From Treponema sp. (lineage in GTDB: Bacteria > Spirochaetota > Spirochaetia > Treponematales > Treponemataceae), in NCBI GenBank assembly GCA_017525605.1, contig JAFXSM010000048.1, forward strand, positions 62,001 through 126,000: a stretch of DNA of 64,000 nt, written 5' to 3'. This document shows positions 17,937 to 26,973 of the stretch, piece by piece. Position 1 is the stretch's first letter; each line of letters opens with the position of its first letter. The notes under the pieces were generated by a model, which had not been told where the DNA came from, searched no databases, and saw only the letters and a list, made by a program, of their open reading frames with translations. The position numbers and the translations under genes are program-made.

Positions 17937-19739
17937 TCAGCTTTCGCTTTCCTCAAGTTCGTTTCCGATTTCCTTTTTGTAAAGGTCAGGATTCGCCTTG
18001 AATGCGACGATTGGATTTTCTGGGTCCAATTCTGATTCCCTCAATGCTCCTTTTGCTTCGAGCATGATTCTTTCTGGCGGAATTGCCCTGTAGTTCATCG
18101 CAGAAATGCCGATGTGAACTTTGTGTTCGTCTCCAATCGAGTCAAGCACTTCCTTTATCGCTGGGAGTATTCTTTCGCATTCAGAAATTGCCTCGTTCAG
18201 GTCAATGCCGTTCAAAACGAGTCCCAATGTGTTCGGCTCGTCAGATTTGTATACTTCCGACTGCATTCCGAAATTCTCTTTTGAAAGAGCGATGATTTCT
18301 TTCGCTTTTTCTTCCGTCTCAGCCGAATCCCAGTCGAAGTCAGTTATCTTTATGAGTGCCAGCGAGATTTCGTTGTATGTGTTTTTTTTGAGCTGCTCTT
18401 CCAAATCCTGCATGAATGTTTTCGGAGATGCAATGTCCGTTCCGATGTTCTCGAATGTTGTTTCGCTCTTCATCTCAGGAGTTTCAAGTACCGGCTCGGA
18501 AGTTGCTTCCGACTCATCCGTTTGCGTTTCTCCAAAGTCTGATTCTGTCACGTCAGTTTCTGTTTCGGACTGGGCTGTTTCCGCTTGTTCTTCTGGTTTC
18601 TCCGAATCTTCTGTCTGTTCCGTATTCTGCTGCTCGATTTCCGGCTGCAAATTTTCGTTTTCTGTTTGTGTTGCGGTTTCAGATTGTGCGTTTTCCGACT
18701 CGTCTGTATCCGCTTGAGGATTTTCGAACTGTTCGATTTCAGACTGTTCTGCTTCTGCTTGTTCTATTTCAGCTTGCTCAATCTGTTCTGAGTCTGCATT
18801 TTCATTCTGCTCAGCCTCTGCAACTTCGCTTTCCGTCTGCTCTGCTTCAACTTGCTCTGTTTCAGTCTGTTCTACCTCAGATTGTTCTGTCTCTGCCTGT
18901 TCCGTCGTCTCTTCTTCGGTTTGTCCGTATTCTTCCGCATTTTCTTCGGAGTAAGCATTTTCGCTTTCGTTCACAGCGACTGTCTCGTCGTAATATTGTG
19001 CGCCGTCTGGCTGCTCGGCAACCGCAGTCTCAGCTGCATTCTCCGCGTCATCATCTTCTTCGTCATAGAAATCATCGTCGAAATCGTCGTCTTCTTCGTA
19101 ATACTGCTGAGTCTGCATTTCGTCGATCTGCTGCTTCTGCTCCCTGATTTTTGCGAGCAGCTCTTCTTCTCTCTTTTTTGCCTCAGCGTCATGGATTGCA
19201 ACGTCAGAGGGCTTGCCGCTTTTTGAAAGCAGGGCAAGGACTGAAATAATCGTTCCGAGGAATGCAAGGACGAATGAAATTTTCGCGTTGTTGTAGATTG
19301 TGTTCTGCTTGATTTTGTAGATTCCCGCAGAAATCGTTATGTCGTATGTCAAATCCTCGCCGTCAGCTGGTGCGCGGACGATGTTTTTTGCGGCCGTCGT
19401 CTCGGTTTTCTTGCTGATGAATTTTTTGCTCTGCGCAAATGTGTTTGTGAGCTTGCTTTCGACCGACGGATATGAGTAGATGCAGTTGTCGTCAACCGAG
19501 AGCTTTATCTCGCTGAAATCGCTGAAGTCGCCGATTGCGCTGAAAAATCCGCTTTTGAATTCGCTTGACGTGATTTTTTCTGTCTCTGCCAGATTTTTTG
19601 TCGTCAATAAAAGCGTGTCGAATTTTGTTTTTGTTTTTTCTTCACCAAGTTTTGTTTCCTGGAAAATGCCGAGTGCAAAATATCCGATTGCACCTGCAAA
19701 AAAAAGTGCGCTGATTGTCGATATAACTTTTGATTTCAT
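17937..19739 (-). CDS. Membrane sensor-like protein with long acidic linker and degenerate GGDEF fold
   Basis: 600 residues. A first membrane segment lies at ~5-26, an extracytoplasmic domain at ~28-155, a second membrane segment at ~157-178, then a charged coiled coil (EAKKREEELLAKIREQKQQ). About 230 residues of nearly only Glu, Gln, Ala, Ser, Thr, Asp and Asn follow. The C-terminal ~130 residues resemble a GGDEF (diguanylate cyclase) fold: SLALIKITDFDW for strand 1, LGLVLNGIDLNEAI after the hairpin, and VHIGISAMNYRAIPPERIML with a following EAKGAL helix. The GGDEF/GGEEF signature itself is absent (SDEPNTLGL in its place), so no cyclase activity is expected. It is the last gene of the five-gene operon; its ATG overlaps the stop of the gene before it by 4 bases. 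Confidence 0.75.
   Translation of the reverse strand: MKSKVISTISALFFAGAIGYFALGIFQETKLGEEKTKTKFDTLLLTTKNLAETEKITSSEFKSGFFSAIGDFSDFSEIKLSVDDNCIYSYPSVESKLTNTFAQSKKFISKKTETTAAKNIVRAPADGEDLTYDITISAGIYKIKQNTIYNNAKISFVLAFLGTIISVLALLSKSGKPSDVAIHDAEAKKREEELLAKIREQKQQIDEMQTQQYYEEDDDFDDDFYDEEDDDAENAAETAVAEQPDGAQYYDETVAVNESENAYSEENAEEYGQTEEETTEQAETEQSEVEQTETEQVEAEQTESEVAEAEQNENADSEQIEQAEIEQAEAEQSEIEQFENPQADTDESENAQSETATQTENENLQPEIEQQNTEQTEDSEKPEEQAETAQSETETDVTESDFGETQTDESEATSEPVLETPEMKSETTFENIGTDIASPKTFMQDLEEQLKKNTYNEISLALIKITDFDWDSAETEEKAKEIIALSKENFGMQSEVYKSDEPNTLGLVLNGIDLNEAISECERILPAIKEVLDSIGDEHKVHIGISAMNYRAIPPERIMLEAKGALRESELDPENPIVAFKANPDLYKKEIGNELEESES
18430..19110 (-). repeat. Glu/Gln-rich low-complexity coding repeat
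   Basis: The stretch encodes imperfect short repeats of the type EQAE, TEQSEVEQ and AEQTESE, each 6-8 residues. At the DNA level it is a GAA/CAG/TCT-rich irregular repeat. It looks able to vary in length by slippage or recombination. Confidence 0.7.
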
Positions 19740-21199
19740 AATTTATCAGTATACTCAAGACTTTTTGAGTGTGCAAGAATTCTTGATTTCAGGCTGGCAA
19801 CGAGCGGAAGCATCGTCGTCATTTCAGCTGAATCTTCCGACGGGATGTTTTTTATTCTGTTTTTGTAGAAATTTCGAAAATCCTCATAACTGAACGGGAC
19901 AAAATCCAAATCTGAATCTTTTTTCCCGTTCGATTTGAAAAATTTCGTTTTGCCTTCGTTTGTTTTTGAAAATCCGCATTCAGCCATGAATTCTTCTGCT
20001 GAATTTTCATACGATTCCAAAACTTCGGTCGTGAATTTTCTTTCTCCGACTCGTTTCAGCTCCGTTCTGAACATCAGTGCGCTGAATTTCGTCTCGCTGT
20101 TTTCGAATTTGCTCTCGCTCGTTCCGTAAATCGTGTCGAGATAAGTTCCCCTTGCGTATGGCGCGCCGCCGATGTACGAAAAATCCGCTCCGAAAAATTC
20201 TATCTTTGTGAATCCCGATGTTATCGCGAAACTTGCAGCCGCTATCGTCACAGTTCCGCTTCCTGTGTAATTTTCCAAAAACGAATTTTTCCCGGTGTAT
20301 GCCGACGCGTATTTCGCAAGCGGATGCCCGTTTTCCGTGAAGATGATTTTTTTGCTGCCCGAACGGACTTTTCTGACTGCCGAGCTGTTTGCGCATAAGT
20401 CGAACACAAAAATCGTGTCGCTATAGATTCCGTGCATGTAGTGCGAGTGCGAGATGTTCTGTCCGTCAACCGAAACGACGCAGTCCGCCTTGATTTTTCT
20501 CTCCGCCAAAACTGAAAATGCTGTGTCGGTCGCAATCACGAAATATTTTTCCCTTTCGTCCTCGATTTTTTTGTACGTTTCGTTGAGTGAAGGCCCTGCT
20601 GCGATTATCGCCGCGATTTTTTCGTTCGGGATTTCGCCGATTGTTTTTTTGATGTCGGTTTTTATTTCCGATGCGACTTTCAGATTCTCAAAGATGTTTT
20701 TATGCCAGATTTTTCCGAAATGGCACTGAACCGAATAATCTGCCGAGACGATTTTGAGTGCCGACTGGATTTCCTTGATGATTTCCTTTTTTTCGTCAGG
20801 AAAAATGTTCTCCCATGAGCGCAGCGTTGCAATCGTCATGTCGCCGTGAATTGCCGGTTTGTAAGTTTCAATTATCTTCCTTTTTATATCGCTTTTCGTT
20901 GCCGCCTGAAATCGCTTTTCGCTATGGAGTTTTTGGATTTCAGGGAGTTTTTCAAGGAATCGTAAATCGGATTCGTCGTTTTCCGCCGCAATCACGTTCG
21001 ATTCGGGGAATTTTTTCATGAGCGCGGAAATGTGGTACCCGCCTGCAAGCCCGACTACAACGAAAAATGCAGGGGACGCGAACTGGTTTGCAAAAGATTC
21101 TGCTTCCCGTTCAGGATTGTACTTTGAGTGGAGGGCGGTTTTGTTCACGAGCGGAATTTTTTCTCCGTTCTTCGATTCGATTATTTCTGTGTAATTCAT
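19736..21199 (-). CDS. MAF_flag10/DUF115-family protein (motility accessory factor-like), copy 1
   Basis: 487 residues. The central domain shows the family hallmarks: IAAIIAAGPSLNE (a Rossmann-like loop), FVIATDTAFSVLAERKIKAD with CVVSVDGQ, and NYTGSGTVTIAAASFAITSGF followed by FFGADFSY. The fold is shared by the Maf proteins that glycosylate flagellins and by archaeal MptE. The N-terminal ~130 residues (LHSKYNPEREAESFA) also occur in the next protein, so the two are paralogues. In treponemes flagellin glycosylation is known, so a glycosyltransferase role is possible, but the flagellin genes are not in this window. It lies 3 bases after its paralogue. Confidence 0.8.
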   Translation of the reverse strand: MNYTEIIESKNGEKIPLVNKTALHSKYNPEREAESFANQFASPAFFVVVGLAGGYHISALMKKFPESNVIAAENDESDLRFLEKLPEIQKLHSEKRFQAATKSDIKRKIIETYKPAIHGDMTIATLRSWENIFPDEKKEIIKEIQSALKIVSADYSVQCHFGKIWHKNIFENLKVASEIKTDIKKTIGEIPNEKIAAIIAAGPSLNETYKKIEDEREKYFVIATDTAFSVLAERKIKADCVVSVDGQNISHSHYMHGIYSDTIFVFDLCANSSAVRKVRSGSKKIIFTENGHPLAKYASAYTGKNSFLENYTGSGTVTIAAASFAITSGFTKIEFFGADFSYIGGAPYARGTYLDTIYGTSESKFENSETKFSALMFRTELKRVGERKFTTEVLESYENSAEEFMAECGFSKTNEGKTKFFKSNGKKDSDLDFVPFSYEDFRNFYKNRIKNIPSEDSAEMTTMLPLVASLKSRILAHSKSLEYTDKL

Positions 21200-21202
21200 T
21201 TT

Positions 21203-22747
21203 TTAGATTATGCTTTCAATTTCTGAAATCAGGTTCTGCTTTTTTTCTTCGAGCTTTTCGGTCAGTGCGATTTTCTTTTCCGGATTTCGCTCGCGTTTCA
21301 AAATCAGAATGTCCATCGGGAAAACTTCGTCCAGGAATTTTTCATCGCTGAGTGCTTTTTCGAGTTCTTCCAAGATGATTTTTTTCCGTTCGTCTCTTCC
21401 AAACTCAATATTTTCGCTTTTTCCGATGCGGATTTTTTCCTCTGGTTTTTCATTCCCGGAAAGTTTTTCCAATATTTTATCGAACTCGTTCCAGTTCACA
21501 TCCCTTATGCTTCCGAGGTCGAAGTCGAATTTGAAATCATCCGAAAGCCTGAATACACGTTCTTTTGGCGTGTTGAATTTTTTCGAGTTTGCCTTGAACC
21601 AGTTCCTGTAAATTTCAAGTGACTGCCCGGAATTGAATCTTGATGATGTGAGCCTCGTTTCCTTCGTGTTCAGGCGGAAATCGGATTTTGCGGAATTCTC
21701 TTCCAATGCATTCGGCTGCGTGTGCTGGAATCCTTTTGCTGGGGCTTGGTCGAGTCCGCAAAGAAAAATCGCACCGTCCGTCATATCAAGCGCAAGTTCA
21801 AGCGCAGTTCCGCTTACAGTTCCGTTCCTTCTCGCTTTCGCTGCTTTTATGTTCAGCCGTTCCAGTATTTTTTTCTGGAACGAAGTCGCGTCATCGTAGA
21901 GCAGCGGAATTATCGGTTTCGTTCTCTCTGTTTCTTTCGGTGCTGCACTTTCCGTTGAAAGCGCAATCGGGATGCCAGCATTTTTTGAAAGCGGAAAGTG
22001 CAGATGACTTTTCGCCCAATATCCGCCGTCCGTGCTTATCACGAAATCGGGCGCAATGCCGTTTTCCATGAGCGTCATGAATGCTGATGAGACCGCAACC
22101 AAGAAGAATCTGCTTCTGTTTTCCTTGATTTTTGCAATCGACGAAAAGAGGCTTGTTCCCGATGCCGCAATCACAATCGGAAAAGAAGTTTTCCTATGCG
22201 ATGAGCTTTCTGTGTCCAATGCGCAGATATTTTTTACGTTTGAAGCAAAAATCGCGGAATTCTTGAGCCAGCGTTTTGAAAAATATGAACGCGTCGTCAT
22301 CACGTTTCTGCTTTTTAAAACTGCATTTCTGATTTTTTTCCATGCAATTTCGGATTCTTCTGGGAATGCGTTTCTGCTTGCGCTCCAGTCAACAAAAATC
22401 GACGAGCAGATTTTCTCTTCGCCCAAAAAATTGAAAATTTCATCGTCAAGATTTTCATCCGCATAAAAGATTTTGTCCCAAAGTTTGTCCGTCCCAAAGA
22501 ATTCATCGGTAAAACGGATTGCATAGAGATTTGCTTTTGGAAAACGCTCGCGGACGAATTCGGCACAATACGAAAGGGCAGGCTCAAGCATGAATATGCA
22601 CTGAGGCTCAAAATCCGCCTCTATTGTTTGCGCGAATCTCTGAGCCTCAGCTTTTGGGTTGTATTTCGAATGTAGAAATTTTCCGTTGCAGGAACAAGTT
22701 TTCTCTCCGTTCTTTGTTTCGGAAAATTGAATAACTGCTTCCGCCAT
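21203..22747 (-). CDS. MAF_flag10/DUF115-family protein, copy 2
   Basis: 514 residues, a diverged paralogue of the downstream gene. Shared features are LHSKYNPKAEAQRFA near residue 25, FPIVIAASGTSLFSS for the nucleotide loop (Ser/Gly instead of GPS), FLVAVSSAFMTLMENGIAPDF with VISTDGGYW, and GTVSGTALELALDMT with IFLCGLDQ. Copy 1 has the usual GADF where this copy has CGLDQ, so the active sites may differ. The C-terminal ~100 residues are Lys/Glu-rich and probably helical. Start ATG at 22747 follows the upstream stop by 3 bases. Family call good; donor and acceptor unknown. Confidence 0.78.
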   Translation of the reverse strand: MAEAVIQFSETKNGEKTCSCNGKFLHSKYNPKAEAQRFAQTIEADFEPQCIFMLEPALSYCAEFVRERFPKANLYAIRFTDEFFGTDKLWDKIFYADENLDDEIFNFLGEEKICSSIFVDWSASRNAFPEESEIAWKKIRNAVLKSRNVMTTRSYFSKRWLKNSAIFASNVKNICALDTESSSHRKTSFPIVIAASGTSLFSSIAKIKENRSRFFLVAVSSAFMTLMENGIAPDFVISTDGGYWAKSHLHFPLSKNAGIPIALSTESAAPKETERTKPIIPLLYDDATSFQKKILERLNIKAAKARRNGTVSGTALELALDMTDGAIFLCGLDQAPAKGFQHTQPNALEENSAKSDFRLNTKETRLTSSRFNSGQSLEIYRNWFKANSKKFNTPKERVFRLSDDFKFDFDLGSIRDVNWNEFDKILEKLSGNEKPEEKIRIGKSENIEFGRDERKKIILEELEKALSDEKFLDEVFPMDILILKRERNPEKKIALTEKLEEKKQNLISEIESII

Positions 22748-22750
22748 GAA

Positions 22751-23671
22751 TCAGCCTTTCTGAAGGAACATCAGAGTTCCTTTTTTGTTCGGGCAAATTC
22801 CTGCCATCAAAAGCAGAATCTGTTTTGAAACGTCTTCTCCGAGAAGTTCACGGAGCGTCGTCGCAATGTGGAACGATATGAGCTGGTCGTCAGGCTCGTC
22901 CTTCGCGAACATCGCAATCTTGATTTCGCCTTCCGTTCCGAGGTAAATGCAGTTCGGAGAGCGGAACAGTGGCTCGATTATCGCGTATGCCGTGTGCGCG
23001 ACGGATTGTATGACTTTCTCTTTGATTTCGATTCTGTCAATCATGTCGAACTTTGAAAGTTTCCTCTCGACATCCGCGCTTTGAAGCGACTTTTCGACGC
23101 AGCTTTTCAGCGAGAGTATGAACAGGTGTGCTGCCGATATTTCAAGCCCCTTGTCGATGTTTTCTTCGAGAGTTGAAATTTTTATCTCGGTATTTTCCTG
23201 GACGAGCATCATGTTCTTGAGCGTGTTTGCGCTCTCTGCCGCATTCGGAAGCGTCACAGGCTCGTCGTCAATGAATTCCGCAATGACGCAAATCATCGGC
23301 ATGTCTTTGTCGTTGAACGGCAAGAAATAGAGCGAATCTATCGAATCGATGATTTTATTGTCGAAAAGCTCCAGAAAAGAACCAAGCTCATTGAAATCTT
23401 TAGAGAAGCATTGCCATTCGGACGTTTTGGTGATTTTTCCGTTCCAAAAATCGCTTGAGGCAACGGAAGAAGCCACGGTTTTTGCGCTTAGCCCAAAAAC
23501 GTTCAGGAGATGGTAGTAAGTGCTTGATGTCTTTTCCGTTGTGCAAGGAACGAATATTCCGACATGCTTGAATCCGTTCTTTTCTGCCCAAACGTCAAAT
23601 TTCGGAGTTACCTCTGCAAGAACCGATGTGGCTCTTTGCAGAAGTCCACTTTTTGTTTTTGTTTCTTCCAT
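22751..23671 (-). CDS. Conserved-looking cytosolic protein of unknown function
   Basis: 306 residues from the ATG at 23671, which has GAGAG 9 bases upstream; the TTG at 23680 is a less likely start. No signal peptide or membrane segment. The protein has two similar-looking halves of mixed alpha/beta pattern (FKHVGIFVPCTTEKTSSTYY; LYFLPFNDKDMPMICVIAEF; NCIYLGTEGEIKIAMFAKDE). I recognise no domain. It lies between the acidic repeat protein and the two MAF-like proteins with tight spacing (3 and 20 bases), so it should act with them. Confidence 0.65.
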   Translation of the reverse strand: MEETKTKSGLLQRATSVLAEVTPKFDVWAEKNGFKHVGIFVPCTTEKTSSTYYHLLNVFGLSAKTVASSVASSDFWNGKITKTSEWQCFSKDFNELGSFLELFDNKIIDSIDSLYFLPFNDKDMPMICVIAEFIDDEPVTLPNAAESANTLKNMMLVQENTEIKISTLEENIDKGLEISAAHLFILSLKSCVEKSLQSADVERKLSKFDMIDRIEIKEKVIQSVAHTAYAIIEPLFRSPNCIYLGTEGEIKIAMFAKDEPDDQLISFHIATTLRELLGEDVSKQILLLMAGICPNKKGTLMFLQKG

Positions 23672-23691
23672 ACCGTTCAACTCTCATTTGA

Positions 23692-26277
23692 TTATGCGAG
23701 ACCGAGTTCCTTGAAGAGTTTCTTGTATGTCTCGAACTGCTCAGACTGAGCGAATTCTGCAATTTTCTCTTCAGGAAGATTTTCCAAAAGCTGATCCATA
23801 TAAGAAAGCACAGACTTGATTTCTGCTTTCAAGTCGCTTGGAATCGATTCTTTGTCTTCCTCCGTTTCTGTCGGCTGCATCTCGTTCGTTTCTGAAATTG
23901 CAGGGTCAGAATTGAGGTAATCAATGTTCGAGTCTGACAATGCCTCGTCGATTGTCGGATCCTGTGAAAGATAGTCGGTGTCAACTGAATCTGTGATTTC
24001 CTCGTTGCTTTCCGGCAAATCGACTGAATCCTCTGCTGCTGCGGAATCCATTGCCTCGCCGATTGATGCAAGGTCTGTGTCGTTGTCGCCGTCAACTATC
24101 AAATCGTTTTTCATGTCAGAGCCGTCATCGTCAAATGAGAAGTCGTCCATCTCGTCTTCGATAGACGTGTCGTCGCCGATTCCGTCAATGTCAATTCCGT
24201 CAGGAAGCTCGCTTGAAACTTCTCCGCTGTCGATTACTGATTCGAGTGTCGAGTCTTCTACAGGGAGTTCATCGCTTTCGCTATTGTTCTCATCGATGTT
24301 CTCGATTGTGTCGGCAATTGAAGAATCAAGCTCCTTGTCGATTTCAGGCTCGCTCGTCTCTTTTTCAGCTGTTGCTTCTGAATTGATGACCGATTCGAGC
24401 GTCGAGTCTTCAACTGAATCGATTGTGCTGTCCTCTTCAGAATCTGCCGGCTGCTCGTTATCAAGTACAGGCTCGCTTTCTGATTCTGCCTGTGGTTCTT
24501 CGTCATTCTGCTCTGTCTCTTCAGGTCTCTGCTCCGGCTGGTCGAAGCTTCCTTCTTCTTCCGTGATTTCCGCAGTGTCCAGAATATTGTCGAGCTCGTC
24601 GAGCGAGAGCGCGATTGTGTCGTCATCGTCTGCGCTGTCGTTGAAGAATCCGCCTGAACTTTCTGTCTCTGGCTCTTCGCTCTCCTCTGTCTCTGGTTCA
24701 GGCTGTTCTTCAACTTCCTGACGAGGCGTGCTCTTGATGCTCTCGACATCGTGCTTGAGCGTTGAAATCTCGTCTTTCAGTGAAGAAAGCTGGCTTACAA
24801 TCTGGCTGAGAATTGAATTTGTATCTGAAGCAGAAGTCTGGTTTTCTTCTTCGTTGCCCATAAGTGAAGCTGTCTCCTCATCAAATCTGTCTGGAATCTC
24901 GCTGTCGGCGAAGTCATTTTCTGCGTTTTCTTCGAAAGTTGTGTCGTCTTCGTCGCTTACAGTCGGCTCTTCTATTTCCTCAGAGCTTTCAGAATTGTCA
25001 GTCTGCTCTTCGCTCGGAACAATCGGTTCCTCGATTTCTTCGTCCGCAACGCTGTTTTCTTCGTCGAATGTAGGCTCGCCGATTGAATCTGAGACGACAG
25101 GCTCTTCGATTTCCTCGTCTGCGCTTTCTGATTCGCTTTCGCTGAAAAGCGGCTCATCCAACGAGTAGTCTTCCGCGGCTTCTTTGTCTTCGCTCGTGAC
25201 TTCGAACGAGTCGTCTGCCTGCTCCGTTTCTGTGCTGCTTTCGCTTGTCGTGTCGTCGAAGCTCACGATGTTTCCGTTTTCGTCCTCGACAGAATCCATT
25301 ATTTCGTCAATGTTGAACTCTGAATCCAAGTCGTCGGAGGTTGATGACGATTCAGCAGCTTCTTCCGTGCTCTCGAATTCCTCGTCATCATCGGCTTTTA
25401 CGCTCATCTCGATTTTTTCGTCCGAATCTTCCGGCAAGTTCGAACCGCTGTCGTCGTCAAAGCCGAATTCGCTCAAGTCAACTTCCTCGGTGTCTCCGCT
25501 TGATTCAGCAGGCTTTTCTTCCTGTTCTGGCTCCGTCGTCTCGGCTTCAGCTGAATCGTCGCCGAATCCGAACTCGCTCAAATCGACATCTTCCGTTTCG
25601 CCGCTGCTTTCTGTGGTTTCGCTTGCGGCTTCCTCTTTCTGCGGTTCTTCTGCCGGAGAATCGTCGCCGAAACCGAATTCGCTCAAATCCACCGATTCTG
25701 TTCCGTCGTCGCTCGGAGCTGCGGATGAAGAGCTGTCATCGAGTGAGAACGTGTCTTCCGAATTGTTTTCTCCACTGTCGTCGAATGAAAGGCTTATGTC
25801 GATTGGACCGTCGTCATTTATGTTTTCGCTTGAATTATCCTTTATAACTATGTCAGAGCTTCCTGCGTTTTCTGCGCCGCTGTCGTCCGCTGTTTCCTCA
25901 GTTTCTGGCGTGCTTTCTTCCTCATCATCGTCAAGGAAAGAACTCGTTACGTCAGTCATTTCGTCTTCGCCTGCAGAAGTACCTGTTTCCTCGGATTCCG
26001 AATCGCTGAATCCAAAATCGTCCAGGGAAACGTCTTCCATCGATGATGTTGACGAAGTGTCAAAATCGCCGTCGATAGGTGCGTCAACAATGTTTGAGAG
26101 AGCGGCAAGTTCATCTGTTGAGAGGGCAGTATCATCTTCATCTGCAGTGAGACTAGAACTCTGCTCAGTATCCTCAAGCTTCGGTTCTGCCGATTCGCTT
26201 GAGTCAATTGTTCTTGGCGGCTTCTTAACCCAAACTCCGTAACTGTCGAGTTCATTTGCTTTTTCAGAATCGCTCAT
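23692..26277 (-). CDS. Very acidic repeat protein, 861 residues
   Basis: The product is dominated by Asp, Glu and Ser with few basic residues, and is probably disordered. Ordered-looking ends are an N-terminal motif (ELDSYGVWVKKPPRT) and a C-terminal helical segment (IPSDLKAEIKSVLSYMDQLL then ENLPEEKIAEFAQSEQFETY). Inside are at least three copies of VDLSEFGFGDDS-type units ~34 residues apart, a related VSLDDFGFSD near the start, three EEIEEP(V/I/T)V units, and three DSTLESVI(N/D)S units. A short coiled coil (ILSQIVSQLSSLKDEISTLK) sits in the middle. No signal peptide, so cytosolic. It is the first gene of the five-gene operon. Such a protein could be a scaffold carrying many short linear binding motifs; this is inference. 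Confidence 0.75.
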   Translation of the reverse strand: MSDSEKANELDSYGVWVKKPPRTIDSSESAEPKLEDTEQSSSLTADEDDTALSTDELAALSNIVDAPIDGDFDTSSTSSMEDVSLDDFGFSDSESEETGTSAGEDEMTDVTSSFLDDDEEESTPETEETADDSGAENAGSSDIVIKDNSSENINDDGPIDISLSFDDSGENNSEDTFSLDDSSSSAAPSDDGTESVDLSEFGFGDDSPAEEPQKEEAASETTESSGETEDVDLSEFGFGDDSAEAETTEPEQEEKPAESSGDTEEVDLSEFGFDDDSGSNLPEDSDEKIEMSVKADDDEEFESTEEAAESSSTSDDLDSEFNIDEIMDSVEDENGNIVSFDDTTSESSTETEQADDSFEVTSEDKEAAEDYSLDEPLFSESESESADEEIEEPVVSDSIGEPTFDEENSVADEEIEEPIVPSEEQTDNSESSEEIEEPTVSDEDDTTFEENAENDFADSEIPDRFDEETASLMGNEEENQTSASDTNSILSQIVSQLSSLKDEISTLKHDVESIKSTPRQEVEEQPEPETEESEEPETESSGGFFNDSADDDDTIALSLDELDNILDTAEITEEEGSFDQPEQRPEETEQNDEEPQAESESEPVLDNEQPADSEEDSTIDSVEDSTLESVINSEATAEKETSEPEIDKELDSSIADTIENIDENNSESDELPVEDSTLESVIDSGEVSSELPDGIDIDGIGDDTSIEDEMDDFSFDDDGSDMKNDLIVDGDNDTDLASIGEAMDSAAAEDSVDLPESNEEITDSVDTDYLSQDPTIDEALSDSNIDYLNSDPAISETNEMQPTETEEDKESIPSDLKAEIKSVLSYMDQLLENLPEEKIAEFAQSEQFETYKKLFKELGLA
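25440..25700 (-). repeat. Tandem coding repeats (VDLSEFGFGDDS units)
   Basis: Three copies of a motif encoding (E/D)VDLSEFGF(G/D)DDS are spaced about 100 bases apart inside the acidic protein gene. The motif itself is more conserved than the linkers between copies, which differ in sequence. Confidence 0.75.
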
Positions 26278-26461
26278 ATATTTCCTCTCTAAAAAATAAT
26301 TTGTTAATCAAGATGTTTTTCTATGTTTATCGGTTTTTGGTATTCAAAACTATAGGTATTTTACCCCATTTGGCGATTATCCGAAAGTCACATATATTTT
26401 TATTTTTTCGTTTTTGTCGCGTTTCAGAAATTCGTATGTGCTGCCGATACTTCTTATTGTT

Positions 26462-26962
26462 ATGGCAAAAATGTTTCGCTTTTTGACAGCCGTGTTGGCT
26501 GGAACTTTCGTATATGTTTTGATTTCTCTTTCGTTCGGTAGGGACGGACTTTGGGCGGACGGTCAGCTTCGCGAGCAGAGGCAGATTTTGAGCGACAGGA
26601 CTGAGGAAATCAAGAAGATAAATAACGGGCTCGAGCTTGAGTATACTGCGCTCAAAAAAGATCCTGATGTGATTGCTGCTTTTGCCAGAAAACTCGGATA
26701 TGTGCGGAACGGAGAGAAAATCGTCAAGATAAACGGACTTGTCGCGGATGAGCAGTTCTATTTTGAGACCGGCAAGCCGCTTCGTTATGAGGAGCCTTTT
26801 TTCGTGCCTGAATGGTTCTGCAAAGTTACCGGCGTCCTCATGTTCTTTGTTGTCTATGCTTATTTGTGCCTCGAAGATATCAAGCAGAAACTTTCTGATT
26901 TCCGTGATATACGGCGTGGAAGAATGCCTGGTAAGCTTAGTGTTGCAAAAGTCGCAAAATAA
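26462..26962 (+). CDS. DivIC/FtsB-like septum formation initiator protein
   Basis: 166 residues from ATG 26462. One N-terminal membrane segment (FLTAVLAGTFVYVLISLSFG), then a coiled coil (LREQRQILSDRTEEIKKINN) and the typical KKDPDVIAAFARKLGYVRNGE with KIVKI, as in FtsB/DivIC proteins that link division-site components. A second hydrophobic stretch near residue 125 (VTGVLMFFVVYAYLCLED) is unusual for the family. The longer reading from TTG 26414 has no RBS. It precedes the TsaC gene by 11 bases. Confidence 0.78.
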   Translation: MAKMFRFLTAVLAGTFVYVLISLSFGRDGLWADGQLREQRQILSDRTEEIKKINNGLELEYTALKKDPDVIAAFARKLGYVRNGEKIVKINGLVADEQFYFETGKPLRYEEPFFVPEWFCKVTGVLMFFVVYAYLCLEDIKQKLSDFRDIRRGRMPGKLSVAKVAK

Positions 26963-26973
26963 GAAGGAACCTT

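Noticed and set aside
18416-19147. A 243-codon plus-strand frame within the acidic linker region
   Set aside because: It is the complement of the Glu/Gln-rich repeat; the Leu/Phe/Arg-rich product is a composition artefact.
25440-25700. CRISPR-like regular repeats
   Set aside because: The repeats are in-frame coding units (VDLSEFGFGDDS) with related, not unique, linkers and are not palindromic.
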